Assembly: GCF_900105115.1 (NCBI RefSeq)
Contig: NZ_FNRV01000001.1
Span: 4,448,501-4,512,500 of the forward strand
Direction: 5' to 3'
DNA: 64,000 bases
DNA from: Pseudomonas mohnii
GTDB taxonomy: Bacteria; Pseudomonadota; Gammaproteobacteria; Pseudomonadales; Pseudomonadaceae
Every line of letters begins with the position of its first letter. Within the stretch, counting starts at the first letter, position 1. The notes under the pieces were generated by a model. The model did no database searches, was not told where the DNA came from, and was given only the letters and a program-made list of their open reading frames with translations. Both the position numbers and the translations under genes were made by a program. Positions 8,785 to 18,063 of the stretch are shown piece after piece.

Positions 8785-9687
8785 TTACTTCGCGGGATAC
8801 TGTCGATGCATCTGCCCCAGCAACGCATCCTTGTCCTGCCACAGCTGATTGATCCAGCCCTGAAACTGCAGGCGGTACTCGCCGTCCTGGTCGTAGTTCT
8901 TGCCGATGAACTGGGGCGGAATTTTCAGCTCTTCAAAGTGCACCACCACATCCGCAATATTCCCGCACAGCAAATCCCAAAAACCGGGACGCCCGGCGGG
9001 GTAGTGGATGGTCACGTTGACGATGGACTCCAACTGCTCGCCCATGGCATCCAGCACAAAGGCAATGCCGCCGGCCTTGGGTTTGAGCAGGTATTCAAAG
9101 GGTGATTGCTGCTGGGCATGCTTGCCTTCGGTGAAGCGCGTGCCTTCGACGAAGTTGAAAATCCCCACCGGATTATTGCGGAACTTTGCGCAGGTCTTGC
9201 GGGTGGTTTCCAGGTCTTTGCCTTTCTTTTCCGGATGCTTCTCCAGATAGGCCTTGGAGTAGCGCTTCATAAACGGGAAGCCCAGCGCCCACCACGCCAG
9301 GCCGATCACCGGGACCCAGATCAGTTCTTGCTTGAGAAAGAACTTCAGTGGCTGGATGCGGCGGTTGAGCACGTATTGCAGCACCAGGATGTCGACCCAG
9401 CTCTGGTGATTGCTGGTGATCAGGTACGAATGCTGGTAGTCCAGGCCTTGCAGGCCGCTGATGTGCCAACGGGTGCGACGGACCAGGTTCATCCAGCCTT
9501 TATTGATACTGATCCACGCTTCGTGGGTATGGCTCATCAACCATCCGGCAATGCGCTGGGTGAAGGCGAACGGCAGTACCTTGATCAGCGCCACGCAGAA
9601 CAGGAATGAGCACAGCAGGATTGTATTGAGTGCCAATAGCAACGAAGCAATGACACCGCGCACGGCGGCAGGTAGAAAAACCAGCAT
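8785..9687 (-). CDS. 1-acyl-glycerol-3-phosphate acyltransferase family protein (YihG-like)
   Basis: 300 residues with an N-terminal membrane segment (about 8-35) and the PlsC signature: motif I NHQSWVD (residues 93-99, HX4D catalytic pair) and motif III FVEGTRF. It resembles E. coli YihG, an inner-membrane lysophosphatidate acyltransferase. The ATG follows the pta stop immediately (TAA then ATG), so the gene is translationally coupled to pta. The same adjacency is known in P. aeruginosa (PA0834/PA0835). Exact substrate is not shown by sequence. Confidence 0.88.
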   Translation of the reverse strand: MLVFLPAAVRGVIASLLLALNTILLCSFLFCVALIKVLPFAFTQRIAGWLMSHTHEAWISINKGWMNLVRRTRWHISGLQGLDYQHSYLITSNHQSWVDILVLQYVLNRRIQPLKFFLKQELIWVPVIGLAWWALGFPFMKRYSKAYLEKHPEKKGKDLETTRKTCAKFRNNPVGIFNFVEGTRFTEGKHAQQQSPFEYLLKPKAGGIAFVLDAMGEQLESIVNVTIHYPAGRPGFWDLLCGNIADVVVHFEELKIPPQFIGKNYDQDGEYRLQFQGWINQLWQDKDALLGQMHRQYPAK

Positions 9688-11787
9688 TTAAACGTCCATA
9701 GGTCGGTTGGCTGCCTGGATTGCGGTCAACGCGATGGTGTAGACGATGTCATCGACTTGCGCACCGCGCGGCAAGTCATTCACCGGTTTGCGCAGGCCTT
9801 GCAGCATCGGGCCGAGGCTGACGCAGTCGGCGCTGCGCTGCACGGCTTTGTGAGTGGTGTTGCCGGTATTCAGGTCGGGGAACACGAACACCGTGGCGCG
9901 ACCTGCCACCTGACTGTTCGGTGCCAGTTGCCGGGCCACGGTTTCGTTGGCGGCGGCATCGTATTGCAACGGGCCGTCGATCAACAGCGAGTTCTGTTGC
10001 TCATGGGCAAGCAGCGTAGCCTCGCGAACCTTCTCGACTTCTTCGCCGCTGGCCGATTCACCGCTGGAGTAACTGATCATCGCCACGCGTGGCGTGATGC
10101 CGAACGCTGCCGCGGAATCAGCGCTTTGCAGGGCGATCTCGGCCAGTTCGCTGGCGCTCGGGTGCGGGTTCATCACGCAGTCGCCATAGACCAGCACCTC
10201 TTCCGGAAACAGCATGAAGAACACCGACGAGACCAACGTGCAGCCCGGCGCCGTTTTGATCAGTTGCAGGGCCGGGCGAATGGTGTTGGCGGTGGAGTGG
10301 ATAACGCCCGACACGAGGCCGTCGACCTCATCCAGCGCCAGCATCATGGTGCCGATCACCACGGTGTCTTCCAGTTGTTGCTCGGCCATGGGCGCGTTGA
10401 GGCTTTTGCTTTTGCGCAGGGCAACCATCGGTTCGACGTAGCGCTCGCGAATCAGGTCCGGGTCGAGGATTTCCAGCCCCGGTGGCAGCTCGATGCCTTG
10501 GGCGCGCGCAACGGCTTCAACGTCTGCCGGTTTGGCCAGCAACACGCAACGGGCAATGCCGCGGGCCTGACAGATCGCTGCGGCCTGCACGGTCAGCGGC
10601 TCGCTGCCTTCGGGCAGGACGATGCGCTTGTTGGCGTTCTGCGCACGTTGAATCAACTGATAGCGGAATACGGCTGGCGACAGGCGCATTTCCCGTGGCG
10701 TGCCACAACGCTGGTGCAGCCAGTTGGCGTCGAGGTGGCTGGCGACGAAATCGGTGATGATTTCCGCGCGTTCGCGGTCGTCGATCGGAATTTCCTTGTT
10801 CAGGCCGTTCAACTGGTTGGCGGTGTCATAGGAGCCGGTGCTCACTGACAACACCGGCAAACCGGCCTGCAAGGCGCCACGGCAGAGGTCCATGATGCGC
10901 GGGTCGGGCAGGGTGTCGCTGGTCAGCAGCAGGCCGGCCAGCGGTACGCCATTCATGGCGGCGAGGCTCACGGCGAGGATGATGTCGTCGCGGTCGCCGG
11001 GGGTCACCACCAGCACGCCCGGTTTGAGCAGCTCTACGGTGTTACGCATGGTGCGCGCGCAGATGATGATTTTGGACATGCGCCGGGTTTCGTAGTCGCC
11101 GGCGTTGAGCACTTGTGCGCCCATCAGGTCGGCGACGTCGCGGGTGCGCGGGGCGTTGAGTTCCGGCTGAAACGGAATGCAGCCCAGCAGGCGGAAGTCA
11201 CCACTGCGCAACAGCGGCGAATGCTCCTTAAGGCGTGCGGCGAAGGCCTCCATGCTTTCGTCGGTCTTCACCTTGTTGAGGATCACGCCGAGGACTTTCG
11301 GGTCTTTCGGGCCGCCAAACAATTGCGCCTGCAACTCGACGCGACCGGACAGTTCGGTCAGCACTTCGTTTTCCGGCGCCGACACCAGGATCACCTCGGC
11401 GTCGAGGCTTTTGGCCAGGTGCAGATTGACCCGTGCGGCATAGCTGGCGCTGCGGGTCGGGACCATGCCTTCGACGATCAGCACGTCCTTGCCGATGGCC
11501 GCCTGTTGATAAAGCGTGATGATTTCTTCGAGCAGTTCGTCCAGCTGACCGTCGCCGAGCATGCGCTCGACATGGGCCAGGCCCAGTGGCTGTGGAGGTT
11601 TCAGGCCGTGGGTGCGGGCGATCAGTTCGGTGGAGCGCTCAGGCCCGGTGTCACCCGGATGCGGCTGGGCGATCGGTTTGAAAAAGCCGACCTTGAGGCC
11701 GGCACGCTCAAGTGTACGGACCAGCCCGAGGCTGATGGAGGTCAGACCCACACCAAAATCGGTGGGTGCGATAAAAAAAGTTTGCAT
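9688..11787 (-). CDS. pta: Phosphate acetyltransferase
   Basis: About 699 residues of the long Pta form: an N-terminal P-loop-like AAA domain (starting MQTFFIAPTDFGVG), a DRTGG domain in the middle, and the catalytic PTA_PTB domain from about residue 378 (RIVLPEGSEPLTVQAA, ending in DLPRGAQVDDIVYTIALTA). It interconverts acetyl-CoA and acetyl phosphate. The frame extends to 11823, but the ATG at 11787 gives the family's standard N-terminus. An acetate kinase gene, which neighbours pta in P. aeruginosa, is not present here. The downstream acyltransferase is coupled to it. Confidence 0.96.
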   Translation of the reverse strand: MQTFFIAPTDFGVGLTSISLGLVRTLERAGLKVGFFKPIAQPHPGDTGPERSTELIARTHGLKPPQPLGLAHVERMLGDGQLDELLEEIITLYQQAAIGKDVLIVEGMVPTRSASYAARVNLHLAKSLDAEVILVSAPENEVLTELSGRVELQAQLFGGPKDPKVLGVILNKVKTDESMEAFAARLKEHSPLLRSGDFRLLGCIPFQPELNAPRTRDVADLMGAQVLNAGDYETRRMSKIIICARTMRNTVELLKPGVLVVTPGDRDDIILAVSLAAMNGVPLAGLLLTSDTLPDPRIMDLCRGALQAGLPVLSVSTGSYDTANQLNGLNKEIPIDDRERAEIITDFVASHLDANWLHQRCGTPREMRLSPAVFRYQLIQRAQNANKRIVLPEGSEPLTVQAAAICQARGIARCVLLAKPADVEAVARAQGIELPPGLEILDPDLIRERYVEPMVALRKSKSLNAPMAEQQLEDTVVIGTMMLALDEVDGLVSGVIHSTANTIRPALQLIKTAPGCTLVSSVFFMLFPEEVLVYGDCVMNPHPSASELAEIALQSADSAAAFGITPRVAMISYSSGESASGEEVEKVREATLLAHEQQNSLLIDGPLQYDAAANETVARQLAPNSQVAGRATVFVFPDLNTGNTTHKAVQRSADCVSLGPMLQGLRKPVNDLPRGAQVDDIVYTIALTAIQAANRPMDV

Positions 11788-11847
11788 GCGGATTCTCTGG
11801 AGGTGCATGGCAGTGGTGATCATCTATATCTGACGATCTACCGAAAT

Positions 11848-12144
11848 TCAGTCGCCAAGGTTATCGCTAACCGAGCCTTGTGCGCACCAACCGCAATCGA
11901 AGGGCTGGCCTATTTTTTCATGGCGCTGTGCAGGGTCCGTGACCCAGGCGCGGGACTGCCAGGGCGGCTGGTGTCGCAGGTGCTGTGTGTGGCCGCAGGA
12001 AAGCTCGGCGACCCAGTGTCCGTCCTCGTCTTGATGAAAGCCGGTGATCGTCGCAATCCGTCTGTCCGGGTTGTGTTCGCTTTCGGACGATTGCTTCGCT
12101 AAACTGGGTCTTTCATTATTCTTATGCAAAAGGTCTCGCCCCAT
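11848..12144 (-). CDS. DUF3565 domain protein, small zinc-ribbon-like
   Basis: About 98 residues if started at the ATG at 12144. The core ITGFHQDEDGHWVAELSCGH, then HLRHQPPW and a final CGWC, is the DUF3565 family; the two cysteine groups with nearby histidines suggest a bound metal. Function is unknown. The proposed ATG shares its bases with the slyD start codon on the other strand, so the two genes would overlap head to head by a few bases; the frame stays open to 12174. A shorter form starting later at a non-ATG codon is possible. The conserved domain is clear, but the start is uncertain. Confidence 0.7.
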   Translation of the reverse strand: MGRDLLHKNNERPSLAKQSSESEHNPDRRIATITGFHQDEDGHWVAELSCGHTQHLRHQPPWQSRAWVTDPAQRHEKIGQPFDCGWCAQGSVSDNLGD

Positions 12145-12628
12145 GCTGATTGCCGCCAATAAGGCTGTCTCCATCGACTATACCCTGACCAACGACGCTG
12201 GTGAGGTCATCGACAGCTCAGCCGGCGGCGCGCCGCTGGTCTACCTGCAAGGCGCAGGTAACATCATTCCGGGCCTGGAAAAGGCACTGGAAGGCAAAGC
12301 AGTCGGCGACGAGCTGACCGTAGCCGTTGAACCTGAAGATGCCTATGGCGAGTACGCTGCCGAACTGGTCAGCACACTGAGCCGCAGCATGTTCGAAGGC
12401 GTTGATGAGCTGGAAGTGGGCATGCAGTTCCACGCTTCCGCTCCGGACGGCCAGATGCAGATCGTGACCATCCGCGATCTGGACGGCGACGACGTGACTG
12501 TCGACGGCAACCACCCGTTGGCCGGTCAGCGCCTGAATTTCCAGGTCAAGATCATCAATATCCGTGATGCCAGCCAGGAAGAAATCGCTCATGGTCACGT
12601 CCATGGCGAAGGTGGTCATCACCACTGA
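12143..12628 (+). CDS. slyD: FKBP-type peptidyl-prolyl isomerase SlyD
   Basis: 161 residues: split FKBP domain (VSIDYTLTNDAGEVIDSS, then PGLEKALEGKAVGDE) with an inserted IF chaperone domain in the middle and a histidine-rich tail (HGHVHGEGGHHH) able to bind nickel. The tail is shorter than in E. coli SlyD and lacks its cysteines. SlyD acts as a cytosolic folding helper and metallochaperone. The ATG at 12143 was chosen over upstream in-frame codons because the family starts MLIAANKAV. A terminator follows. Confidence 0.95.
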   Translation: MLIAANKAVSIDYTLTNDAGEVIDSSAGGAPLVYLQGAGNIIPGLEKALEGKAVGDELTVAVEPEDAYGEYAAELVSTLSRSMFEGVDELEVGMQFHASAPDGQMQIVTIRDLDGDDVTVDGNHPLAGQRLNFQVKIINIRDASQEEIAHGHVHGEGGHHH

Positions 12629-12658
12629 TTTTCTGCGCTAAGCTTTCGATTACTGGAG

Positions 12659-12682
12659 AGGCGCCCCGAGGGCGCCTTTTTA
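12659..12682 (+). terminator. Intrinsic terminator after slyD
   Basis: The stem AGGCGCC / GGCGCCT with loop CCGAG is followed by five T residues, 31 bases after the slyD stop. Confidence 0.85.
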
Positions 12683-12752
12683 GTCTGCGGCTGTCCGAGG
12701 CGACACCGATAAGTGGCTGTTTCGAGAAGAACACGAAAATCTGGAGTTCGTC

Positions 12753-13235
12753 ATGAGTGCTTTTCACGACCTTAATTTGACAGCCCTGAATGGCAAGGAG
12801 CTGCCTTTGGCGCCTTTCAAGGGGCACGTGGTGCTGGTGGTCAACGTTGCTTCCAAATGTGGCCTGACCCCACAGTACGCGGCGCTGGAGAATCTCTACC
12901 AGCAATACAAGGCCAAAGGCTTCAGCGTGTTGGGCTTGCCGTGCAACCAGTTTGCCGGACAGGAGCCAGGCACCGAGCAAGAAATCCAGGAGTTTTGCAG
13001 CCTCAACTATGGCGTGACTTTTCCGTTGTCCAGCAAACTGGAAGTCAACGGGCATGAACGTCATCAGCTGTACAAACTGTTGGCGGGCGAGGGTGCGGAA
13101 TTCCCGGGTGACATCACCTGGAACTTCGAAAAGTTCCTCCTGGGCAAAGACGGGCGTGTACTGGCGCGGTTCTCGCCACGTACGTCGCCGGACGATCCGA
13201 GCGTCATTCAGGCGATTGAAAAAGCCCTGAGCTGA
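12753..13235 (+). CDS. Glutathione peroxidase family protein (cysteine type)
   Basis: 160 residues. The active site has Cys36 (NVASKCGLT), Gln70 (CNQFAGQEPG) and Trp123-Asn124 (ITWNFEKFL), the standard GPx tetrad with cysteine in place of selenocysteine. Bacterial members of this type usually use thioredoxin rather than glutathione to reduce hydroperoxides. There is no signal peptide, so it is cytosolic. A second cysteine at about 82 (EFCSLNYG) could be the resolving residue. Its position after slyD matches PA0838 in P. aeruginosa. Confidence 0.93.
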   Translation: MSAFHDLNLTALNGKELPLAPFKGHVVLVVNVASKCGLTPQYAALENLYQQYKAKGFSVLGLPCNQFAGQEPGTEQEIQEFCSLNYGVTFPLSSKLEVNGHERHQLYKLLAGEGAEFPGDITWNFEKFLLGKDGRVLARFSPRTSPDDPSVIQAIEKALS

Positions 13236-13243
13236 TCTCCCCA

Positions 13244-13348
13244 CCTGTAGGAGCGAGCCTTGCTCGCGATAGTCGTGAACGATGACGCGGGAAACCTGAC
13301 ACCCCGCGGCGTTCTCAAGTCCATCGCGACCCGGCTCGCTCCTACAGG
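13244..13348. repeat. Long palindromic intergenic element, copy 2
   Basis: An inverted repeat of about 105 bp of the same family as 5523-5626, with outer arms CCTGTAGGAGCGAGCC and its complement and core CCGCGGCGTTCTC. It lies between the glutathione peroxidase gene and the ene-reductase gene. Confidence 0.85.
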
Positions 13349-13456
13349 GTTATTCATAACTTTTTCTCCTTAATCACCCAAATCAATAGTGCTGTTCACG
13401 GCGTTGGACACTCCATATTATCGCCGTCATAAAGTAATCCTTCGTGGAGCGTCCCC

Positions 13457-14560
13457 ATGCCCGTCCAAGCCCTGTTCAAACCGTTCCACCTTGGCAACCT
13501 CGAACTGCCGACCCGCGTCGTCATGGCGCCGATGACCCGTTCGTTTTCCCCGGGTGGCGTACCCAATTCCAAAGTGATCGAGTACTACCGTCGTCGTGCT
13601 GCCGCTGGCGTTGGCCTGATCATCACTGAAGGCACCACCGTCGGTCACAAGGCATCCAATGGCTACCCGAACGTCCCGCACTTCTATGGCGAAGCCGCCC
13701 TGGCAGGCTGGAAGAAAGTCGTCGACGCCGTCCACGCCGAAGGCGGCAAGATCGTTCCGCAACTGTGGCATGTGGGCAGCGTGCGTCGCATCGGCACCGA
13801 GCCGGACGCCAGCGTGCCGGGTTACGGTCCGTCGGAAAAAGTGAAGGACGGTCAGGTCGTGGTTCACGGCATGACTAAACAAGATATTCAGGACGTGATC
13901 GCCGCGTTCGCCCAGGCCGCCAGGGATGCCCAGAGCATCGGCATGGACGGCGTGGAGATCCATGGTGCCCACGGCTACCTCATCGACCAGTTCTTCTGGG
14001 AAGGCAGCAACCAGCGTACCGACGAATACGGCGGCAGCCTGGCCAACCGTTCGCACTTCGCCATCGAATTGATCCAGGCGGTACGGGCGGCGGTCGGCGA
14101 AGGTTTCCCGATCATCTTCCGTTTCTCGCAGTGGAAGCAGCAGGATTACACCGCCCGTCTGGTACAAACCCCGCAAGCCTTGGGCGAATTTCTCCAGCCG
14201 TTGTCCGACGCCGGCGTGGATATTTTCCACTGCTCGACACGCCGTTTCTGGGAGCCGGAGTTCGACGGCTCCGAACTGAACCTGGCGGGCTGGACCCGCA
14301 AACTCACTGGCAAGCCAACCATCACCGTCGGTAGCGTCGGTCTGGATGGCGAGTTCCTGCAGTTCATGGTCAACACCGACAAGGTCGCGCAACCGGCCAG
14401 TCTTGAAAAACTGCTGGAGCGCTTGAACAACGACGAGTTCGACCTGGTCGCGGTGGGTCGTGCGCTGTTGGTCGATCCGGACTGGGCGCAGAAGGTGCGC
14501 GAAGGTCGTGAGCAGGACATCCTGCCGTTCAGTCGCGAAGCATTGATGACGTTGAGTTAA
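13457..14560 (+). CDS. Old Yellow Enzyme family alkene reductase
   Basis: 367 residues forming an FMN-binding TIM barrel. Signatures include APMTRSFS near the N-terminus, QLWHVGS, the active-site block EIHGAHGYLIDQF and NQRTDEYGGSL, and VGRALLVDPDW near the C-terminus. Enzymes of this class reduce activated C=C bonds and nitro compounds with NAD(P)H. The N-terminal QALFKPFHLGNLELPTRVVM is standard. The physiological substrate is unknown. The gene stands alone with its own promoter space upstream and a palindrome downstream. Confidence 0.92.
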   Translation: MPVQALFKPFHLGNLELPTRVVMAPMTRSFSPGGVPNSKVIEYYRRRAAAGVGLIITEGTTVGHKASNGYPNVPHFYGEAALAGWKKVVDAVHAEGGKIVPQLWHVGSVRRIGTEPDASVPGYGPSEKVKDGQVVVHGMTKQDIQDVIAAFAQAARDAQSIGMDGVEIHGAHGYLIDQFFWEGSNQRTDEYGGSLANRSHFAIELIQAVRAAVGEGFPIIFRFSQWKQQDYTARLVQTPQALGEFLQPLSDAGVDIFHCSTRRFWEPEFDGSELNLAGWTRKLTGKPTITVGSVGLDGEFLQFMVNTDKVAQPASLEKLLERLNNDEFDLVAVGRALLVDPDWAQKVREGREQDILPFSREALMTLS

Positions 14561-14576
14561 AGGCGTCTGTACCGGT

Positions 14577-14602
14577 CCCATCGCGGGCAAGCCCGCGATG
14601 GG
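14577..14602. repeat. Short REP-like palindrome
   Basis: The arms CCCATCGCGGGC and GCCCGCGATGGG flank a 2-base loop (AA). It lies between the converging ene-reductase and glycosyltransferase genes and could act as a bidirectional hairpin. Confidence 0.75.
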
Positions 14603-14623
14603 GGCCTCAAAGTCAGTAAGTGT

Positions 14624-15799
14624 TCAAGGGACTATCGACGCGTTCGACACCACCTGTTCCCCCACGCAAGCCCCCCGCAACTGCCCCTCGAACTGCTCGA
14701 TAATCGACGCCCAGCCCTGGCGACTGGCATGCTGGCGTGCGTTGAGCCGAACGCAGCGCAAGGTTTCCCGCTCTTCCAGTAGCCACGCCGCCGCATCGCA
14801 GAACGCTTCTTCATCCCCCGGCATCGCCAGTACGCCGTTGTAGCCATGGCGAATATGCTGGGCTGCCGCTGCCTGATCGTAGGCCACGACCCCCAGCCCC
14901 GAGGCCAGCGCCTCAAGCACTACATTGCCAAAGGTTTCGGTCAGGCTCGGAAACAGAAATACATCCCCCGACGCATAGTGACAGGCCAGCGCTTCACCGC
15001 GCTGAGTGCCGCAGAAAATCGCCTCGGGCAATTCGTTTTGCAGTTCCTGGCGCTGCGGACCGTCGCCGACCACGATCAGCTTCAGGGTGCGCTGTGGATA
15101 ACTGGCCTTGAGGGTGTGGAAGGTGCGCTTGAGCAATCCCAGGTTTTTTTCCTGGGCCAGGCGACCGACATGAATGACCGCGATGTCTTCTTCGGTCAAT
15201 CCCCATTGCTCGCGCAGGGCGTTCAAGCGTTTGGAGGGGTGAAACAATTGACTGTCGACCCCTCGGGAAAGCAACGCCAGGCGCTCGAAGTGACGCCGTT
15301 CCAGCTCCATTCGCTGACTGACGCTGGGCACCAGGGTCATGGTCGAACGATTGTGGAACCAGCGCAGGTAGTGGGTCAGCAGCCGCGTCAACAAGCCGAG
15401 CCCATATTGGTGGGAGTACTGCTGGAAATTGGTGTGAAAGCCGCTGACCACCGATATCCCCAGGCGCCGCGCCGCTCGCAGTGCCGACAACCCCAATGGG
15501 CCTTCGGTGGCGATGTACAGTACATCCGGGCGATGGCGCTTCCAGCGGCGCAACAGCTTGTGCATTGACGACTGACCCCATTGCAAACCGGGATAGCCCG
15601 GCAGCGGCCAGCCCCGGCACAGCATTAACTCATCGTCGCTGCTCAGCTGCTGATCGCAGCCTTGGCGCGGCCGAATCAACTCCACCTGATGCCCGCGCGC
15701 GCGCAATCCGTCGCACAAGCGACCAAGGGTATTGGCCACGCCGTTGATTTCGGGAGGGAAGGTTTCGGTGATCAGGGTGATATGCAGAGCTGTCGTCAT
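14624..15799 (-). CDS. Family 4 glycosyltransferase
   Basis: About 391 residues from the ATG at 15799, giving the N-terminus MTTALHITLITETFPPEING; the frame stays open to 15823. GT-B fold with an N-terminal acceptor domain (GVANTLGRLCDGLRARGH) and the C-terminal nucleotide-sugar domain with VGRLAQEKNLGLL, VGDGPQRQEL and the E-X7-E stretch SLTETFGNVVLEALASG. It would transfer a sugar from a nucleotide donor, probably to a lipid or polysaccharide at the inner face of the membrane. The acceptor is unknown. The same neighbour arrangement occurs in P. aeruginosa (PA0842). Confidence 0.9.
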   Translation of the reverse strand: MTTALHITLITETFPPEINGVANTLGRLCDGLRARGHQVELIRPRQGCDQQLSSDDELMLCRGWPLPGYPGLQWGQSSMHKLLRRWKRHRPDVLYIATEGPLGLSALRAARRLGISVVSGFHTNFQQYSHQYGLGLLTRLLTHYLRWFHNRSTMTLVPSVSQRMELERRHFERLALLSRGVDSQLFHPSKRLNALREQWGLTEEDIAVIHVGRLAQEKNLGLLKRTFHTLKASYPQRTLKLIVVGDGPQRQELQNELPEAIFCGTQRGEALACHYASGDVFLFPSLTETFGNVVLEALASGLGVVAYDQAAAAQHIRHGYNGVLAMPGDEEAFCDAAAWLLEERETLRCVRLNARQHASRQGWASIIEQFEGQLRGACVGEQVVSNASIVP

Positions 15800-15863
15800 G
15801 ACCTCAGTGTCGGCTGAGGCCATGTCGGCGTTATGGCGTTTGCGTGATGGATTTGTGACCGTA

Positions 15864-16616
15864 TCAGCGTTGGGTCACCAGGTTCTCCGCACCGCGCTCA
15901 CGCACCCAGAACAAGGTAGCCCCGGCCACCGCGGCCGGCATCATTAGGATGTTGACCACCGGAATCAGCAGCGCCAGATAAACAATGCCGCCGAAACTCA
16001 TGCTCTGCCAGCGTTTCTGCCGCAGCCAGGCGAGCATCTCGTTCCAGCCCAGCTTGTGGTTGTCCGCCGGGTAGTCGATGTACTGGATCGCCATCATCCA
16101 GACCCCGAACAGCAGCCACAACGGCGCGGCGATGATGTTCACCACCGGGATGAACGAAAGAATGAACAGGCCGATCGCCCGGGGCAGGAAGTAACCGAGC
16201 TTGCGCATTTCCCGGCCCAGGGTGCGGGGGATCATGGCGATCAGCTCGCCCCAGCTGAAGGTCGGGAAGTCGTCGGTGCCGCGCACCACCACTTCGACTT
16301 TTTCCGCCAGGAAGCCATTGAACGGTGCGGCGATGACGTTGGCGAGCATGGTGAAGGTGAAGAACACCATCAACAGCACCAGTACGACGAACAGTGGCCA
16401 CAGGACATAACTGAGGAAGCTCAGCCAGTCGGGCAGGGAAGGCATCAGTGTGTCGACCCATAGGCTGAACTGGTGACCAGCCAGATAGATCAATCCGACG
16501 AACAGCACCAGATTGATGACAAGTGGAAGCAATACAAAAAGACGCAGGCTGGGGCTGAGAACCAGTTTCAGGCCTTCGCGCAGGTATTGCGGGCCGGACA
16601 GAACAGGGGCGGGCAT
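15864..16616 (-). CDS. cysZ: CysZ-like sulfate transporter (EI24 family)
   Basis: 250 residues from the ATG at 16616 ([20 protein letters not shown]). It has four hydrophobic stretches (around residues 25-50, 68-95, 140-185 and 205-235) of the EI24/CysZ fold, with [19 protein letters not shown] between them. CysZ carries sulfate across the inner membrane for assimilation. A longer frame to 16727 is rejected because the extra N-terminus is not family-like. It is divergent from trxB; thioredoxin reductase feeds reducing power to PAPS reductase, so the neighbourhood fits sulfate use. Confidence 0.9.
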   Translation of the reverse strand: MPAPVLSGPQYLREGLKLVLSPSLRLFVLLPLVINLVLFVGLIYLAGHQFSLWVDTLMPSLPDWLSFLSYVLWPLFVVLVLLMVFFTFTMLANVIAAPFNGFLAEKVEVVVRGTDDFPTFSWGELIAMIPRTLGREMRKLGYFLPRAIGLFILSFIPVVNIIAAPLWLLFGVWMMAIQYIDYPADNHKLGWNEMLAWLRQKRWQSMSFGGIVYLALLIPVVNILMMPAAVAGATLFWVRERGAENLVTQR

Positions 16617-16781
16617 AACGTGCTCCGAGCAGAGGGAAAACGCGCCGACCTTACCGGCTTTGCCTGACGGGTGAAAGCGCGGTAGCGGCATCGACATTAA
16701 CTGTAACAAAGGCGTCCTGATAATCACGCTTCCGGGATAGAGACCACCTATGAGCTGGATTGTTAAACCGTATTTCCTTAA

Positions 16782-17888
<1,107 letters not shown>

Positions 17889-17900
17889 TTCTGCGATCGG

Positions 17901-17927
17901 AAAAAACCGGCTTCGGCCGGTTTTTTT
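17901..17927 (+). terminator. Intrinsic terminator after trxB
   Basis: The stem AAACCGGC / GCCGGTTT with a TTCG loop is followed by a run of seven T residues, about 12 bases after the trxB stop. Confidence 0.85.
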
Positions 17928-17949
17928 ATTGCGTCGAAAAAACCTCATT

Positions 17950-18053
17950 CCTGTAGGAGCGAGCGCGCTCGCGAGGGTGGTCAACGATGACGCTGGCAAC
18001 CTGACACCTCGCGGTGCCCTGTCGTCCATCGCGAGCAGGCTCGATCCTACGGG
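17950..18053. repeat. Long palindromic intergenic element, copy 3
   Basis: An inverted repeat of about 104 bp of the family at 5523-5626, between the trxB terminator and the converging aminotransferase gene. The right outer arm has diverged (GATCCTACGG). Confidence 0.82.
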
Positions 18054-18063
18054 GGGAATGTGT

